A stretch of DNA of 64,000 nucleotides from Cellulomonas sp. ACRRI. GTDB taxonomy: Bacteria; Actinomycetota; Actinomycetes; Actinomycetales; Cellulomonadaceae. The stretch lies in contig NZ_JAKRMS010000001.1 of the NCBI RefSeq assembly GCF_022346185.1, positions 62,001 to 126,000 of the forward strand. The letters are read 5' to 3'. The position numbers and the translations under genes are program-made. The notes beneath the pieces are model-generated. The model was not told the origin of the DNA. It worked only from the letters and a program-made list of their open reading frames with translations, and did no database searches. Position 1 is the stretch's first letter, and each line of letters starts with the position of its first letter. Below are positions 24,753 to 32,712 of this stretch, piece by piece.

Positions 24753-25238
24753 TCAGCCGCGGGCGACCGCCGCCACGAATCGCGCGCTGCGCTCCTGCAC
24801 GCCGGCGACGCGCCGCGCGACGACGGCAGCGGTGTCCTCGCCCGCCTCGGCGATCATCGGGCGCCGGCGGGCGTTGCGGGAGCACGCGAAGTCCGCGCAG
24901 ACCAGCGTGCCGATCGTGTCGCCGTTCCGGCCGGACGACCCGGCGAGGCGGGCGACGAACAGCGCGACCTCGTTCGTGGCGATCACGTCCTCGCACCAGG
25001 CGCACACCGCGTTCCTGCGGGTGGAGCCGTCGGACGCGCGCAGCACCATCCCGGTGGCACGGTCGTCGACGACGGTCACGACGTACGCGCGGCGCGGGTT
25101 CTTCGGGTCGGTCCAGCCGAGGTAGTCCAGCCGGTCCCAGTCGAGGACGGCCAGGTCGGGGACGACCGCCTGGGCCGCCTCCCGTCGGGAGCAGTTGACG
25201 AAGGACGCACGGATCTCGGGCACGGTCAGGGCACGCAT
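24753..25238 (-). CDS. FBP-domain protein (FusB-like, EF-G-binding zinc protein)
   Basis: A 161-residue protein of the FBP family. The C-terminal treble-clef zinc site is visible as CAWC (about residues 79-82) and CADFAC (about 113-118), followed by an Arg-rich helix. FusB/FBP proteins bind elongation factor G; some release it from fusidic-acid-stalled ribosomes. Actinobacterial relatives are widely annotated FBP domain proteins without proof of resistance. Monocistronic, 40 bases upstream of the VOC gene on the same strand. Confidence 0.82.
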   Translation of the reverse strand: MRALTVPEIRASFVNCSRREAAQAVVPDLAVLDWDRLDYLGWTDPKNPRRAYVVTVVDDRATGMVLRASDGSTRRNAVCAWCEDVIATNEVALFVARLAGSSGRNGDTIGTLVCADFACSRNARRRPMIAEAGEDTAAVVARRVAGVQERSARFVAAVARG

Positions 25239-25524
25239 GAGCAGGCTCGCTCTCAGGGAGTGGTGACGCCCGCTGCGGTCAGGGTCGCGCGGGCACGGGG
25301 GAGCGCCCGTCGCGGGGGACGACGACCAGCACCCGTGCGGGTGGGTCGGTCCGGCGCGACGGGGGAGTCCCCGTCACACAAGGTGGCCGTGGCGGCCGAC
25401 CTCGCTCCCTGCGGACATCCGCGAGCTCCTCGTGCTCCTCGGCGCCGCGGCGGTGCCCGCGGCGCAGTCGGTTTGATGCTGCCCCACGTGGCGCGGGGCT
25501 GTCGACCGGATTTCCAGGCCCCGG

Positions 25525-26337
25525 TCAGCCCGGCGCGCCCACCGGGACCGCGACCTCCATCACCGGGCCCGCCACCCCGGTCCCGAAGGTCGGCAGGTAG
25601 ATCTCCCGGTTGTCGCCCGCCGCGGGACCCCCTCCGCGGGACGCGCCGGACGACAGGTGGTCGTGCAGCCGGACGAGGTACGCCTGGTCCCGGGCGTGGG
25701 CGTCCTCGACGGGCACGAACTCCTCCCGGTGCGCCGGGTCGACCGACAGCCGGGTCGGCCCGGACGGCCGGACCAGGTCGGCGACGGGGACGCGGACCGT
25801 GACGCGCGCCGTCCCGGACCCCGTCGCACGCCCGTGGTAGGCCACGAACGGGTGCCCGGACAGGTCCGCTCCGGCACCGCGCAGCACGTCGAACAGCGTG
25901 GCGGTCCCCGTGGCGATGGCGTCGGGCAGCCCGGGCAGGTCGGTCCGCAGCTCCAGGTCGAGGGTCAGCCGCTCGGGGACGTCGCGGTGGCCGACCCGCA
26001 CGTCGCGGAGCGGGGCCGAGGACAGCGCGGCGCGCCCCCGCTCGCCCGCCGCCGTCAGCGCGCGCAGCCGCTCGCGCCGGGCGCCCCACAGGTCGTCGAA
26101 CGCGGCGACCGGGTCCGCCGCGTCGAGCACGCGCGCGATGTCCGCGAGCGGGAGCCCGACACCGCGCAGCAGCCCGACCGATCGCGCGCGGTCGAGGGCC
26201 TCCGGCGAGAACGCGCGTCGACCGGTGCGCGGGTCCTGCGCCACCGGGACGAGCCCGCGGGCGGCGTAGAGGCGCACGGCCTTCTCGCTCACCCCGAGGG
26301 CCTGGGCGACCTGGCCGGTGCTGTAGCTGCTCGTCAT
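25525..26337 (-). CDS. MerR family regulator with effector-binding domain
   Basis: A 270-residue regulator: MerR helix-turn-helix at residues 6-25 (TGQVAQALGVSEKAVRLYAA), a dimerisation helix, then a GyrI/SRPBCC-like effector domain from about 120 that ends GTGVAGPVMEVAVPV. This is the BmrR/TipA-like layout for drug sensing. No efflux gene is adjacent; the divergent region holds a broken HIT gene, so the original target may have been lost. Confidence 0.83.
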   Translation of the reverse strand: MTSSYSTGQVAQALGVSEKAVRLYAARGLVPVAQDPRTGRRAFSPEALDRARSVGLLRGVGLPLADIARVLDAADPVAAFDDLWGARRERLRALTAAGERGRAALSSAPLRDVRVGHRDVPERLTLDLELRTDLPGLPDAIATGTATLFDVLRGAGADLSGHPFVAYHGRATGSGTARVTVRVPVADLVRPSGPTRLSVDPAHREEFVPVEDAHARDQAYLVRLHDHLSSGASRGGGPAAGDNREIYLPTFGTGVAGPVMEVAVPVGAPG

Positions 26338-26403
26338 GCGGGCGACGCTAGGGCCTGCCCCTGGGGCAGGTTCAACCGGGCGAGGCGAACGAGCATCGCC
26401 AGG

Positions 26404-26656
26404 GTGAGCGACGACGCGGACCGGCCAGGGGAGTGCGTGTTCTGCGACATCGTGCGCCGGCACCGTCCCGAGCGCCACGGTGCTCCAGGACGAGGCGATC
26501 GTCGCGTCCATGGACGTCGACCCCGGGGCCGACGGGCACCTCCTGGTCGCGCCCGGGCGGCACAGCGCCGACCCGTTCAGCATCCCCGCCGAGGACCTCG
26601 GTCGCCACCACGCTCGCGTCGGCGCTGTGAGCCCTTGGCACGGCTCCGGGCGATGA
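26404..26656 (+). pseudogene. HIT-family hydrolase remnant (frameshifted and truncated)
   Basis: From the GTG at 26404 one frame encodes ECVFCDIVRRHRPE, the zinc-type start of HIT proteins. The neighbouring frame then continues SATVLQDEAIVASMDVDPGA and GHLLVAPGRHSADPFSIPAE before a stop at 26654-26656. The join near 26470-26475 needs a one-base shift. The C-terminal half with the His-x-His-x-His catalytic motif is missing, so this cannot be a working nucleotide hydrolase. Confidence 0.75.
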
Positions 26657-26704
26657 GTCATGGTCATGTCAGAAGCGGCGCAGGACGGCAGGAGAGGAGT
26701 CACC

Positions 26705-27112
26705 GTGAACGACTGGAACACCAGCATCATCACCGAGTTCCGCGCGAACGGCGGCAGGGTCGGCGGGCGGTTCGAGGGCGCGCCGTTGCTGCTGCTGCAC
26801 ACCACCGGGGCCAGGTCCGGCCAGGAGCGGGTCAACCCGGTCATGTACCAGGACCTGGGCGACGGCCGGGTCGCGGTCTTCGCCACGTACGCCGGGCTCG
26901 ACGTCAACCCGGCGTGGTTCCACAACCTGGTCGCGGAGCCGCGCGTCTCGGCGGAGATCGGAACCGAGACCCGCACGTTCCTCGCACGCGTGGCCACCGG
27001 CGACGAGCGGACGGCGATCTGGGAGAAGCAGAAGGCCGAGCACGCGGGCTTCGCCGGCTACGAGGCGAAGACGTCGCGCGAGATCCCGGTCGTGGTGCTC
27101 GAACCGCGCTGA
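26705..27112 (+). CDS. Deazaflavin (F420)-dependent nitroreductase family protein
   Basis: A 135-residue DDN/Rv3547-like split-barrel protein. The F420-phosphate contact segment LLLLHTTGARSGQERVNPVM (about residues 28-47) and the NPAWFHNLVAEPRVSAEI stretch are the family marks. Such enzymes use reduced F420 to reduce quinones, nitro compounds or other substrates at the membrane face. The GTG at 26705 is preceded by a strong GGAGAGGAG. It lies at the left edge of a redox-gene region, which may be relevant. Confidence 0.88.
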   Translation: MNDWNTSIITEFRANGGRVGGRFEGAPLLLLHTTGARSGQERVNPVMYQDLGDGRVAVFATYAGLDVNPAWFHNLVAEPRVSAEIGTETRTFLARVATGDERTAIWEKQKAEHAGFAGYEAKTSREIPVVVLEPR

Positions 27113-27394
27113 CGACCACGGTGCGGGCGGCACGGCGGCTGTTGCCCCTGGCGGCGGCTCCCGGCTCCGGGGCCGTGATCGCGTTCGCCGATAATGCACG
27201 TTATGTCACACCGTGGTCTGCGTACCGCATCTGATACAGCCCGCCACCAGGGGCTGTCCCTCCCCCGGCGTACAGGCGGGCCGGCCATTGACCAGCGCAA
27301 ACGCAACTCGAGCAACGTGATGTCGCGTTGCATGGCGACCTAGAGCCGGCCACCTCGCCGAGCGTTCGCCCATGCCGCCAGGTGACGCGCCGAG
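27113..27394. other. Intergenic region with a palindrome, left edge of accessory region
   Basis: ATAATG-CA-CGTTAT (27191-27204) is a near-palindrome with AT-rich ends, unusual here. From this point GC content falls. No coding frame has a convincing start; a short minus-strand frame (MQRDITLLELRL...) could be an old fragment but matches nothing I know. Confidence 0.35.
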
Positions 27395-28006
27395 CTACGC
27401 CGGGCTGGCTTCGACGTCGCCGACAGCGGCGGGTGCGAGCTGATCCAAGACCTCGTCGAGGTCGGCGGCGAAGGTGCCCGGCCGGTCGTTGCAGTTCTCT
27501 GTGACGGCGTGGAGGGCGGCGAAGGCGGCACCGACGAGCGCGCGGGTGACCACGCGAGGTCCGGGGTCAGGGACGCGGTCCTGGAGCACGTCGACCAGAC
27601 GCTGCTGGATGAGATTCATCCGGTCGAAGTACGCCGCTCGCAGCGACGGGGTGTTCAGGAGGATCGACCACATCAGGTCCGACCGGTCGCGGGTCGCCGG
27701 CTCCTCCCGAAGTGACACGAACACCTCGAAGGTGTGGCGCAGCGAGGTCCAGGGGCTCTCGGTCGAGGGGCGCGCGCGCAGGAGCTCGACCATCCGGTCC
27801 CCGTGCCGGTCGAACTCAGCCAGGACCAGGTCCTCCTTGGTCCCGACGTGCCGGAAGAAGGTCCGCTGCGACATGCCGACGCGCGCGGCGATGTCGTCGA
27901 CGGTGGTGGCGTCGTATCCCTGCTCACGGAACAGGCACTCCGCCGCGGACGTGATCTCCGCGGCGATCGCTCGACGTGCGACTTCGCGCGTTCCTGACCT
28001 GGCCAT
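27395..28006 (-). CDS. TetR/AcrR family repressor
   Basis: A 203-residue TetR protein. The helix-turn-helix is TTVDDIAARVGMSQRTFFRH (about residues 34-53) preceded by the typical AECLFREQGYDA. The ligand domain is divergent, as usual. It is divergent from the first F420-reductase-like gene, and the region between carries two copies of a GACAG-N3-CTGAC/CTGTC dyad; a third copy stands before a second reductase-like gene. I infer that it represses all three units. Confidence 0.87.
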   Translation of the reverse strand: MARSGTREVARRAIAAEITSAAECLFREQGYDATTVDDIAARVGMSQRTFFRHVGTKEDLVLAEFDRHGDRMVELLRARPSTESPWTSLRHTFEVFVSLREEPATRDRSDLMWSILLNTPSLRAAYFDRMNLIQQRLVDVLQDRVPDPGPRVVTRALVGAAFAALHAVTENCNDRPGTFAADLDEVLDQLAPAAVGDVEASPA

Positions 28007-28032
28007 GCCTCATGCTAGCACGCGCCGCTTTC

Positions 28033-28045
28033 GACAGGCGCTGTC
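28033..28045. promoter_or_regulatory. TetR operator copy 1 (perfect 5-3-5 dyad)
   Basis: GACAG-GCG-CTGTC is a perfect 13-bp palindrome 27 bases upstream of the tetR start. It is followed by TTGGCGTACA, and the same relative element (GG, one base, CGTAC) follows the two related sites at 28144 and 30120. Confidence 0.6.
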
Positions 28046-28141
28046 ACTTTTGGCGTACACGTTCCGGACCGCAGTGCGCAGGAAGAACGCCGGTCGTTGA
28101 GCTGCCGCCTCTCATAGGGAACACGCGGGCCCGTGCCGCGG

Positions 28142-28177
28142 TTGACAGCGTCTGACACATAGGACGTACGGTGTCAG
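28142..28177 (+). promoter_or_regulatory. TetR operator copy 2 overlapping a TTGACA promoter
   Basis: TTGACA (28142-28147) overlaps GACAG-CGT-CTGAC (28144-28156). A second dyad pairs CTGACAC (28152-28158) with GTGTCAG (28171-28177). The -10 is probably TACGGT (28167-28172). Repressor binding would block the -35 of the F420-reductase-like gene at 28267. Confidence 0.6.
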
Positions 28178-28266
28178 CAAGCGGTGAGGCGGGCCGACCG
28201 GTCTGGCATCGCCGCACACCACGCCCGCGCGCCGGACCCGGCGCCGGCACAGACAGGAGAAGTCGC

Positions 28267-28998
28267 ATGAAGGTCGCAGTCATCGGTACCGGAAACATCG
28301 GCGAGCCGCTGGCGCGGGCACTCGCCGCCGCGGAGCACGAGGTGATCTTGGCCAACTCCCGTGGCCCGCAGTCCCTGCAGGAGCTGGCGGCGAAGGTCCC
28401 CGCGCGTGCCGCCACGGTCGAGGACGCCATGGCTCAGGCCGAGGTGGTCGTGCTGTCCATCCCGTTCGCGACGATCGCCGGCATGGCGGAGACCATTCGC
28501 CGGGCACCCGAGTCCACGATCTTCGTGGACATGTCCAACTACTACGGTCAGCCCGTCGTCGAGGGCGCCGCGGACGCGGCCTCCACCACCGCCTGGCTCA
28601 GTGACCAGATCGGCCGCCCGTTGGTCAAGGCGTGGAACACCATCTTCTCCCGCAGCCTCGCCCTCAAGGGCCGTCGCGCCGGTGAGCCCGACCGGGTGGC
28701 ACTGCCGGTGGCCGGCGACGACGTCGTGGCCAAGCAGGTCGTGATGCAGCTGGTCGAGGACACGGGCTTCGATGCGGTCGACGCAGGCCCGCTGGCCGAG
28801 TCCTGGCGCCAGGAGCCCGGCTCCCCCGTGTACTGCACCGACCTGGACGCCGCCACTGTCAAGGAGGCGCTCGAGCGCGCGGACAAGGCCCGCAACGCCC
28901 GGGACCGGATGACCCAGGCCCAGGCCATCTACGACCCCGAGACCCAGTCCATGGACATGGTCAACGGCGTGCAGATCTACCGCGACATCACGAAGTAG
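28267..28998 (+). CDS. F420:NADP reductase-like dinucleotide-binding protein, paralogue 1
   Basis: A 243-residue Rossmann protein of the COG2085 (F420H2:NADP+ oxidoreductase-like) group. GTGNIG (residues 7-12) binds the dinucleotide, and NSRGP after strand 2 is the usual NADP 2'-phosphate pocket. DMSNYY, VKAWNTIFSRSLA, VAGDD and TGFDAVDAGPLAESWR follow. It may move hydride between NADPH and a flavin-type or quinone acceptor; true F420 use is not shown. RBS GGAGAA precedes the ATG. A TetR-type operator overlaps the promoter. A hairpin (29012-29048) follows. Confidence 0.85.
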   Translation: MKVAVIGTGNIGEPLARALAAAEHEVILANSRGPQSLQELAAKVPARAATVEDAMAQAEVVVLSIPFATIAGMAETIRRAPESTIFVDMSNYYGQPVVEGAADAASTTAWLSDQIGRPLVKAWNTIFSRSLALKGRRAGEPDRVALPVAGDDVVAKQVVMQLVEDTGFDAVDAGPLAESWRQEPGSPVYCTDLDAATVKEALERADKARNARDRMTQAQAIYDPETQSMDMVNGVQIYRDITK

Positions 28999-29011
28999 GC
29001 CCCGCAAGGAG

Positions 29012-29048
29012 GGGGCGGGACCTTCGCGGTCCACCCACGGCCCGCCCC
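29012..29048 (+). terminator. Nested hairpin after paralogue 1
   Basis: GGGGCGGG (29012-29019) pairs with CCCGCCCC (29041-29048), and the loop itself forms GGACC-TTCGC-GGTCC. It lies 14 bases after the stop codon and can act as a terminator. Confidence 0.55.
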
Positions 29049-29212
29049 GAGCGGCGCAGATGGCAGGCGCAGAGACCGCACAGCCATGCCACTCGCCAAC
29101 ACGCAGGGCGACGGTGCCTGGTGTCCACCGGGCGCGCTGACGCCGCCCGAGGGCCAGGCAGTGCCCGCACCAGGTCAGTTCATCAAGCATCCAGACATCG
29201 AGGAAGAACAGA

Positions 29213-29962
29213 ATGAGCAGTCGGTTCGAAGGAAAGGTCGCCCTGATCTCCGGGGGCAGCGTCGGTATCGGGTTCGCCACCGCCAAGCAGCTCATCGACG
29301 AGGGGGCAACGGTCTTCGTGACCGGCCGCCGGGTGGAGGAGCTGCGGGCGGCCGAGGCGGCACTCGGGCCGAAGGCGACCGGAGTGCGTGCAGACGCTGG
29401 GAGCAAGGAGGACATCGAAGCGCTGATCGACGAGATCAAGTCCACGACGGGCAAGATCGACGTACTGTTCGCCAATGCCGCGGCAGCGCGCTTCGAGCCC
29501 CTGGGCCAGATCACCGAGGAGGCCGTGGACCAGCAGCTGGGCGTCAACTTCAAGGGCCTGATCCACCTCGTTCAGGCGGCCCTCCCGCTGATGGTGGACG
29601 GCGGGTCGATCGTCATGACCTCCTCACTCGGGGCGCAGCAGGGCGTCCCCCAGGTCGGCGTGTATGCCGCAACCAAGGCCGGAATCCGCAGCTTCGCGCG
29701 TACGTGGGCTGCGGAACTGGCTGATCGCAAGATCCGCGTCAACGTCGTGACGGTGGGCCAGATCGCCAGCGAGGGCTTCCTGGGCGGCATGGGCGACGAG
29801 ACGGTCCAGGCGTTCATCGACGACGCAGTCCAGAAGTCGCCCTCCCGGCGGTTCGGCGAGCCCTCCGAGGTGGCGAAGACTGTCGCCTTCCTCGCATCGG
29901 ATGACGCGTCGTTCATCAACGGCGCCGACATCCAGGTCGACGGAGGCCTGGGTCAGGTCTGA
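29213..29962 (+). CDS. SDR family oxidoreductase
   Basis: A 249-residue classical short-chain dehydrogenase. The NADP turn is SGGSVGIGFA (residues 13-22), FANAAAARF replaces the usual NNAG, the catalytic Ser is in VMTSSLGAQQG, and Tyr/Lys in VYAATKAGIR. The end VDGGLGQV is typical. Substrate unknown. It sits between the first two F420-reductase-like genes and is closed by a strong terminator. Codon use is less GC-rich than the surrounding chromosome (more AAG, AAC, ATC), suggesting transfer. Confidence 0.88.
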   Translation: MSSRFEGKVALISGGSVGIGFATAKQLIDEGATVFVTGRRVEELRAAEAALGPKATGVRADAGSKEDIEALIDEIKSTTGKIDVLFANAAAARFEPLGQITEEAVDQQLGVNFKGLIHLVQAALPLMVDGGSIVMTSSLGAQQGVPQVGVYAATKAGIRSFARTWAAELADRKIRVNVVTVGQIASEGFLGGMGDETVQAFIDDAVQKSPSRRFGEPSEVAKTVAFLASDDASFINGADIQVDGGLGQV

Positions 29963-29983
29963 CCTAGCCGCAGTACGACGCGA

Positions 29984-30021
29984 GGGAGGTGGCCCCGGAC
30001 CACGTCTTGGGGCCACCTCCC
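29984..30021 (+). terminator. Hairpin terminator after the SDR gene
   Basis: A perfect 13-bp stem (29984-29996 with 30009-30021) with a 12-base loop, followed by TTCC, lies 22 bases after the SDR stop. Confidence 0.75.
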
Positions 30022-30117
30022 TTCCGCGCAGCTGATCCTGCTGGTAACCGACAGCGTGTGACCGCGGCTGCCCTGACGCATGGGGGCCGGTGTGGCCGAT
30101 GCCGCCAGCCGTCGCAT

Positions 30118-30153
30118 TTGACAGTTGCTGACACGGTGGGCGTACGCTGCTAC
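30118..30153 (+). promoter_or_regulatory. TetR operator copy 3 overlapping a TTGACA promoter
   Basis: TTGACA (30118-30123) overlaps GACAG-TTG-CTGAC (30120-30132), and TACGCT follows at the same 19-base distance as TACGGT does at 28167. The layout copies that at 28142, so the two reductase-like genes should be co-regulated. Confidence 0.55.
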
Positions 30154-30279
30154 CGCGCACGACGAGCAAGGACCGCGAACCGCGGCGCTCAACGGCGCCG
30201 CCACGAGGACCACCGACCGGCAGGCCCGAGTTCCGCACACCCACCCCCGAGGTTCGACATCCACTCCTCAGGAGTACCC

Positions 30280-31011
30280 ATGAACGTGTCCGTCATCGGC
30301 ACCGGCGACATCGGCAGCCAACTCGCGCGATCGATCGCCGTCGCGCAGCACTCGCTCACCATGGCCAACTCACGAGGACCCGAGACCCTCGACCGACTGG
30401 CGGCCGAGCTCCTGGCCCGAGCCGCGACGACCGCCGACGCCGTGGTGGACGCCGACGTCATCGTGCTCTCCATCCCGTTCGCCAAGATGCCGTCGCTGGC
30501 GGAGGACTTGACCCGGGCGCCGGCATCCGCCGTGATCGTCGACATGTCCAACTACTACGCACTCGCCGGGGTGGTCGACGGCCTCGAGCATGACGACCCC
30601 AGCAGTGCATGGGTCAGCGAGCAGATCGGCCGCCCGGTCATCAAGGCGTGGAACACGATCTTCTCGCGCAGCCTGGCGCTGAAGCGGGAAGCTCCCGGGA
30701 CCCCCGAGCGGCTTGCCCTCCCGGTCGCCGGTGACGACGTCGTCGCGAAGGCCACCGTGATGCAGCTGGTCGAGGACACCGGCTTTGATGCCGTCGACGC
30801 CGGCAGCCTGGCTGACTCGTGGCGGATGCAGCCCGGAACGCCGGCCTACTGCACCGACCTCGACGCGGCCGCACTGCGCGCCGCGCTTGCACGCGCCGAC
30901 CGGTCCCGGATGGCTGTCGACGCCGCCGCCGAGATCGCCGCGGTGTACAGGCCCGGCACGGGGATCGACATGGTCAACGGAGTCGAGATCTACCGCAACA
31001 TCACGGCGTAA
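30280..31011 (+). CDS. F420:NADP reductase-like dinucleotide-binding protein, paralogue 2
   Basis: A 243-residue close relative of the protein at 28267, the same length and with the same blocks: GTGDIG, NSRGP, DMSNYY, IKAWNTIFSRSLALK, VAGDD, VMQLVEDTGFDAVDAG and the ending MVNGVEIYRNIT. The two differ mostly in the middle helix. CAGGAGTACCC precedes the ATG. The shared operator suggests duplication of the gene together with its promoter. The biochemical difference between the copies is unknown. Confidence 0.85.
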   Translation: MNVSVIGTGDIGSQLARSIAVAQHSLTMANSRGPETLDRLAAELLARAATTADAVVDADVIVLSIPFAKMPSLAEDLTRAPASAVIVDMSNYYALAGVVDGLEHDDPSSAWVSEQIGRPVIKAWNTIFSRSLALKREAPGTPERLALPVAGDDVVAKATVMQLVEDTGFDAVDAGSLADSWRMQPGTPAYCTDLDAAALRAALARADRSRMAVDAAAEIAAVYRPGTGIDMVNGVEIYRNITA

Positions 31012-31117
31012 CGGCCTCCCGCCAGCGGCGTGGACGGGGCGGTCGCGTGACGCTGCTGCTCGTCGCCGGCGCGGGCGCGAGCTGGCTGGTGCGGTCGCGA
31101 GGTTGCTCGTCGGCGAG

Positions 31118-31156
31118 GAGTACGACCGATCTTGATACGCAGAGGTGCCAGTAAAA
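31118..31156 (+). repeat. 39-bp interspersed repeat, copy 1
   Basis: GAGTACGACCGATC opens and GAGGTGCCAG closes a 39-bp element that recurs at 31779 and 39327 in the same orientation, with 2-6 differences. This copy lies just beyond the 3' end of the GNAT gene. Similarity stops sharply at both ends. Confidence 0.75.
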
Positions 31157-31189
31157 CCCGTTGACGCCCTGACTCGTGCTCTTGCTGCG

Positions 31190-31729
31190 TCAGGCGGTGC
31201 CTGGGCCGTCGCCGGCGACGACGGCGAACAGCAGGCTGTCCTCGCGAACCCCGCGGATGAGCATGTGGGAACGCATGACTCCTTCCTGCTGCATGCCGAG
31301 CTTGCGCAGCACTCGCTGGGACCCGAGGTTGCCGGGTCGGCATGTCGCCTCGACCCGGTGCAGGCCGAGCTCGCGCCACGCGAACGCCAGGACCGCCGAC
31401 GCGGCCTCCGTGGCGTAGCCCCTTCCCCAGTGCTCCCGCGCCACGACGTAGCCGACTTCGCCACGACGGTGCTGGACGCTCGTCACGGAGACCATGCACG
31501 TCCCCACTAGGGCCCCGCCGACCGTGACGGCCCAGTTGATCGCGGCACGCTCCGGCTGAGACGCGGCCGCGACCATCTGGTCGACGAACTCGTGCGTCTG
31601 CTCCAGCGTGTTCGGCCCCCACTCCATGTACCGGCACACCTGGGGATCGGCCGCGTAGGCGTGCACCGCCTCGACGTCGCCAGCGGTGAAGTCCCGGAGC
31701 AGGAGCCTGTCGGTCGCCAACGTTCGCAC
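31190..31729 (-). CDS. GNAT family N-acetyltransferase (RimJ/RimL-like)
   Basis: A 179-residue GNAT protein. LATDRLLLRDFTAGDVEAVH is the typical start, the acetyl-CoA loop is VVAREHWGRGYATEA (about residues 94-108), and the last motif is LGLHRVEATCRPGNLGSQRV. RimJ/L-type enzymes acetylate N-termini of proteins or small amines. The gene with its flanks is bracketed by direct copies of the 39-bp repeat, as if it were a one-gene cassette. GTG start. Confidence 0.85.
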   Translation of the reverse strand: MRTLATDRLLLRDFTAGDVEAVHAYAADPQVCRYMEWGPNTLEQTHEFVDQMVAAASQPERAAINWAVTVGGALVGTCMVSVTSVQHRRGEVGYVVAREHWGRGYATEAASAVLAFAWRELGLHRVEATCRPGNLGSQRVLRKLGMQQEGVMRSHMLIRGVREDSLLFAVVAGDGPGTA

Positions 31730-31778
31730 TCGAACACCCTAGAGATGCCAGCGGGCTCGTCGTCGCCACAATCGAGAC

Positions 31779-31817
31779 GAGTACGACCGATCTCGATACG
31801 CAGAGGTGCCAGTAACA
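31779..31817 (+). repeat. 39-bp interspersed repeat, copy 2
   Basis: Direct copy of the element at 31118, 661 bases away, with about four differences. It lies 49 bases upstream of the GNAT start. Together the two copies flank that gene. Confidence 0.75.
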
Positions 31818-31962
31818 GCCTGCGCACAGGTCAGTCGCACCCCGGTAGGGATGACAAACGGGCTGACGTCAGGGAATGTCCACGCTCCCCCGAGCGCGCG
31901 TCCTCGCGCCCTGACGGACGCGCGCCGCCGTCCGTCGGCTCACGGCCCGGTCTCGCTCGGCC

Positions 31963-32589
31963 CTAGCGCATCACGGGACGACGAGGAGCGGACCGTGCAG
32001 CAGAGTCAGGTGCACACCACCCCGTGCGGACCAGGTCGAGCAGGCCCGTGCGGGAGGCGTCGTCGGCCATCTTCGCTCGGCGGACCCAGCTCGTGGCGAG
32101 GACGAGCAGGAACAGGTCGCGTGCGCGCACCTCGGCACGGGCACTGCCGTCGCGCTGAGCGGCGAGCAGGAACGTCTCGGTCGTGGTGATGTATCCCTCG
32201 CAGGTGAGCGCCAGCGGTGACGCCTTCTGCGCCACGGCCTCGCGCAACGGTTCGGGCAGTCCGTCGAAGGCGGCAGCCCACTCCCCCAGGGCGTCCAACC
32301 ACAGGTGGAGGGCCGACCCGGAGTCGGCTGTCTCCGCTCTGATCGCGGCGAGCTGCTCCCCCAGGCGGCTCTCGCGTGCCTCGAGGAGCTCGGCCAGGAG
32401 CGCTTCGCGCGTCGGGAAGTGCCGGTACAGCGTGCCCGGGCCGACCTGCGCGCCCTTGGCGATCTGGTCCAGCGAGGCCGAGACGCCGTGCTCGGCGAAG
32501 TGCTGCTCGGCGACCTCCAGGATCCGGTCGCGGTTGCGCTGCGCGTCGGCGCGGAAAGTCCGTGGCGCCGGTGTGGGTGCGTCGGGCAT
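31963..32589 (-). CDS. TetR/AcrR family repressor
   Basis: A 208-residue TetR protein with the helix-turn-helix SLDQIAKGAQVGPGTLYRHF and a SbtR/YfiR-like C-terminal domain. The ATG at 32589 gives a normal N-terminus. It is divergent from a quinone oxidoreductase gene. Two identical-pattern dyads (GGAGACT-N2-CTCC) lie between, one of them between the -35 and -10 of the target promoter, so it very likely represses that operon and itself. Confidence 0.87.
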   Translation of the reverse strand: MPDAPTPAPRTFRADAQRNRDRILEVAEQHFAEHGVSASLDQIAKGAQVGPGTLYRHFPTREALLAELLEARESRLGEQLAAIRAETADSGSALHLWLDALGEWAAAFDGLPEPLREAVAQKASPLALTCEGYITTTETFLLAAQRDGSARAEVRARDLFLLVLATSWVRRAKMADDASRTGLLDLVRTGWCAPDSAARSAPRRPVMR

Positions 32590-32603
32590 GAGCGCTCCTC
32601 TCG

Positions 32604-32657
32604 TTGACAAGCGGAGACTGGCTCCGTAACGTCGTCGCGTTAGTGGAGACTATCTCC
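32604..32657 (+). promoter_or_regulatory. Promoter with two TetR operators
   Basis: TTGACA (32604-32609), a 17-base spacer and TAACGT (32627-32632) make a strong promoter for the quinone oxidoreductase gene. Operators GGAGACTGGCTCC (32613-32625, in the spacer) and GGAGACTATCTCC (32645-32657, a perfect 5-3-5 dyad) are 32 bases apart, about three helical turns. Confidence 0.75.
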
Positions 32658-32712
32658 TGTTCCGGACCCCGGTCCTCGTGGTCCAGCAGCAGAGAGCGGG
32701 AGGAGCGGTCAG

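Noticed and set aside
31118-31817. GNAT gene flanked by repeats as an integron cassette
   Set aside because: The 39-bp repeat has no GTTRRRY-type core or attC-like folded arms, and no integrase is in the window.
31779-31817. 39-bp repeat as a sigma-54 promoter (TGGCAC on the minus strand)
   Set aside because: There is no matching -12 element, and actinobacteria lack sigma-54.
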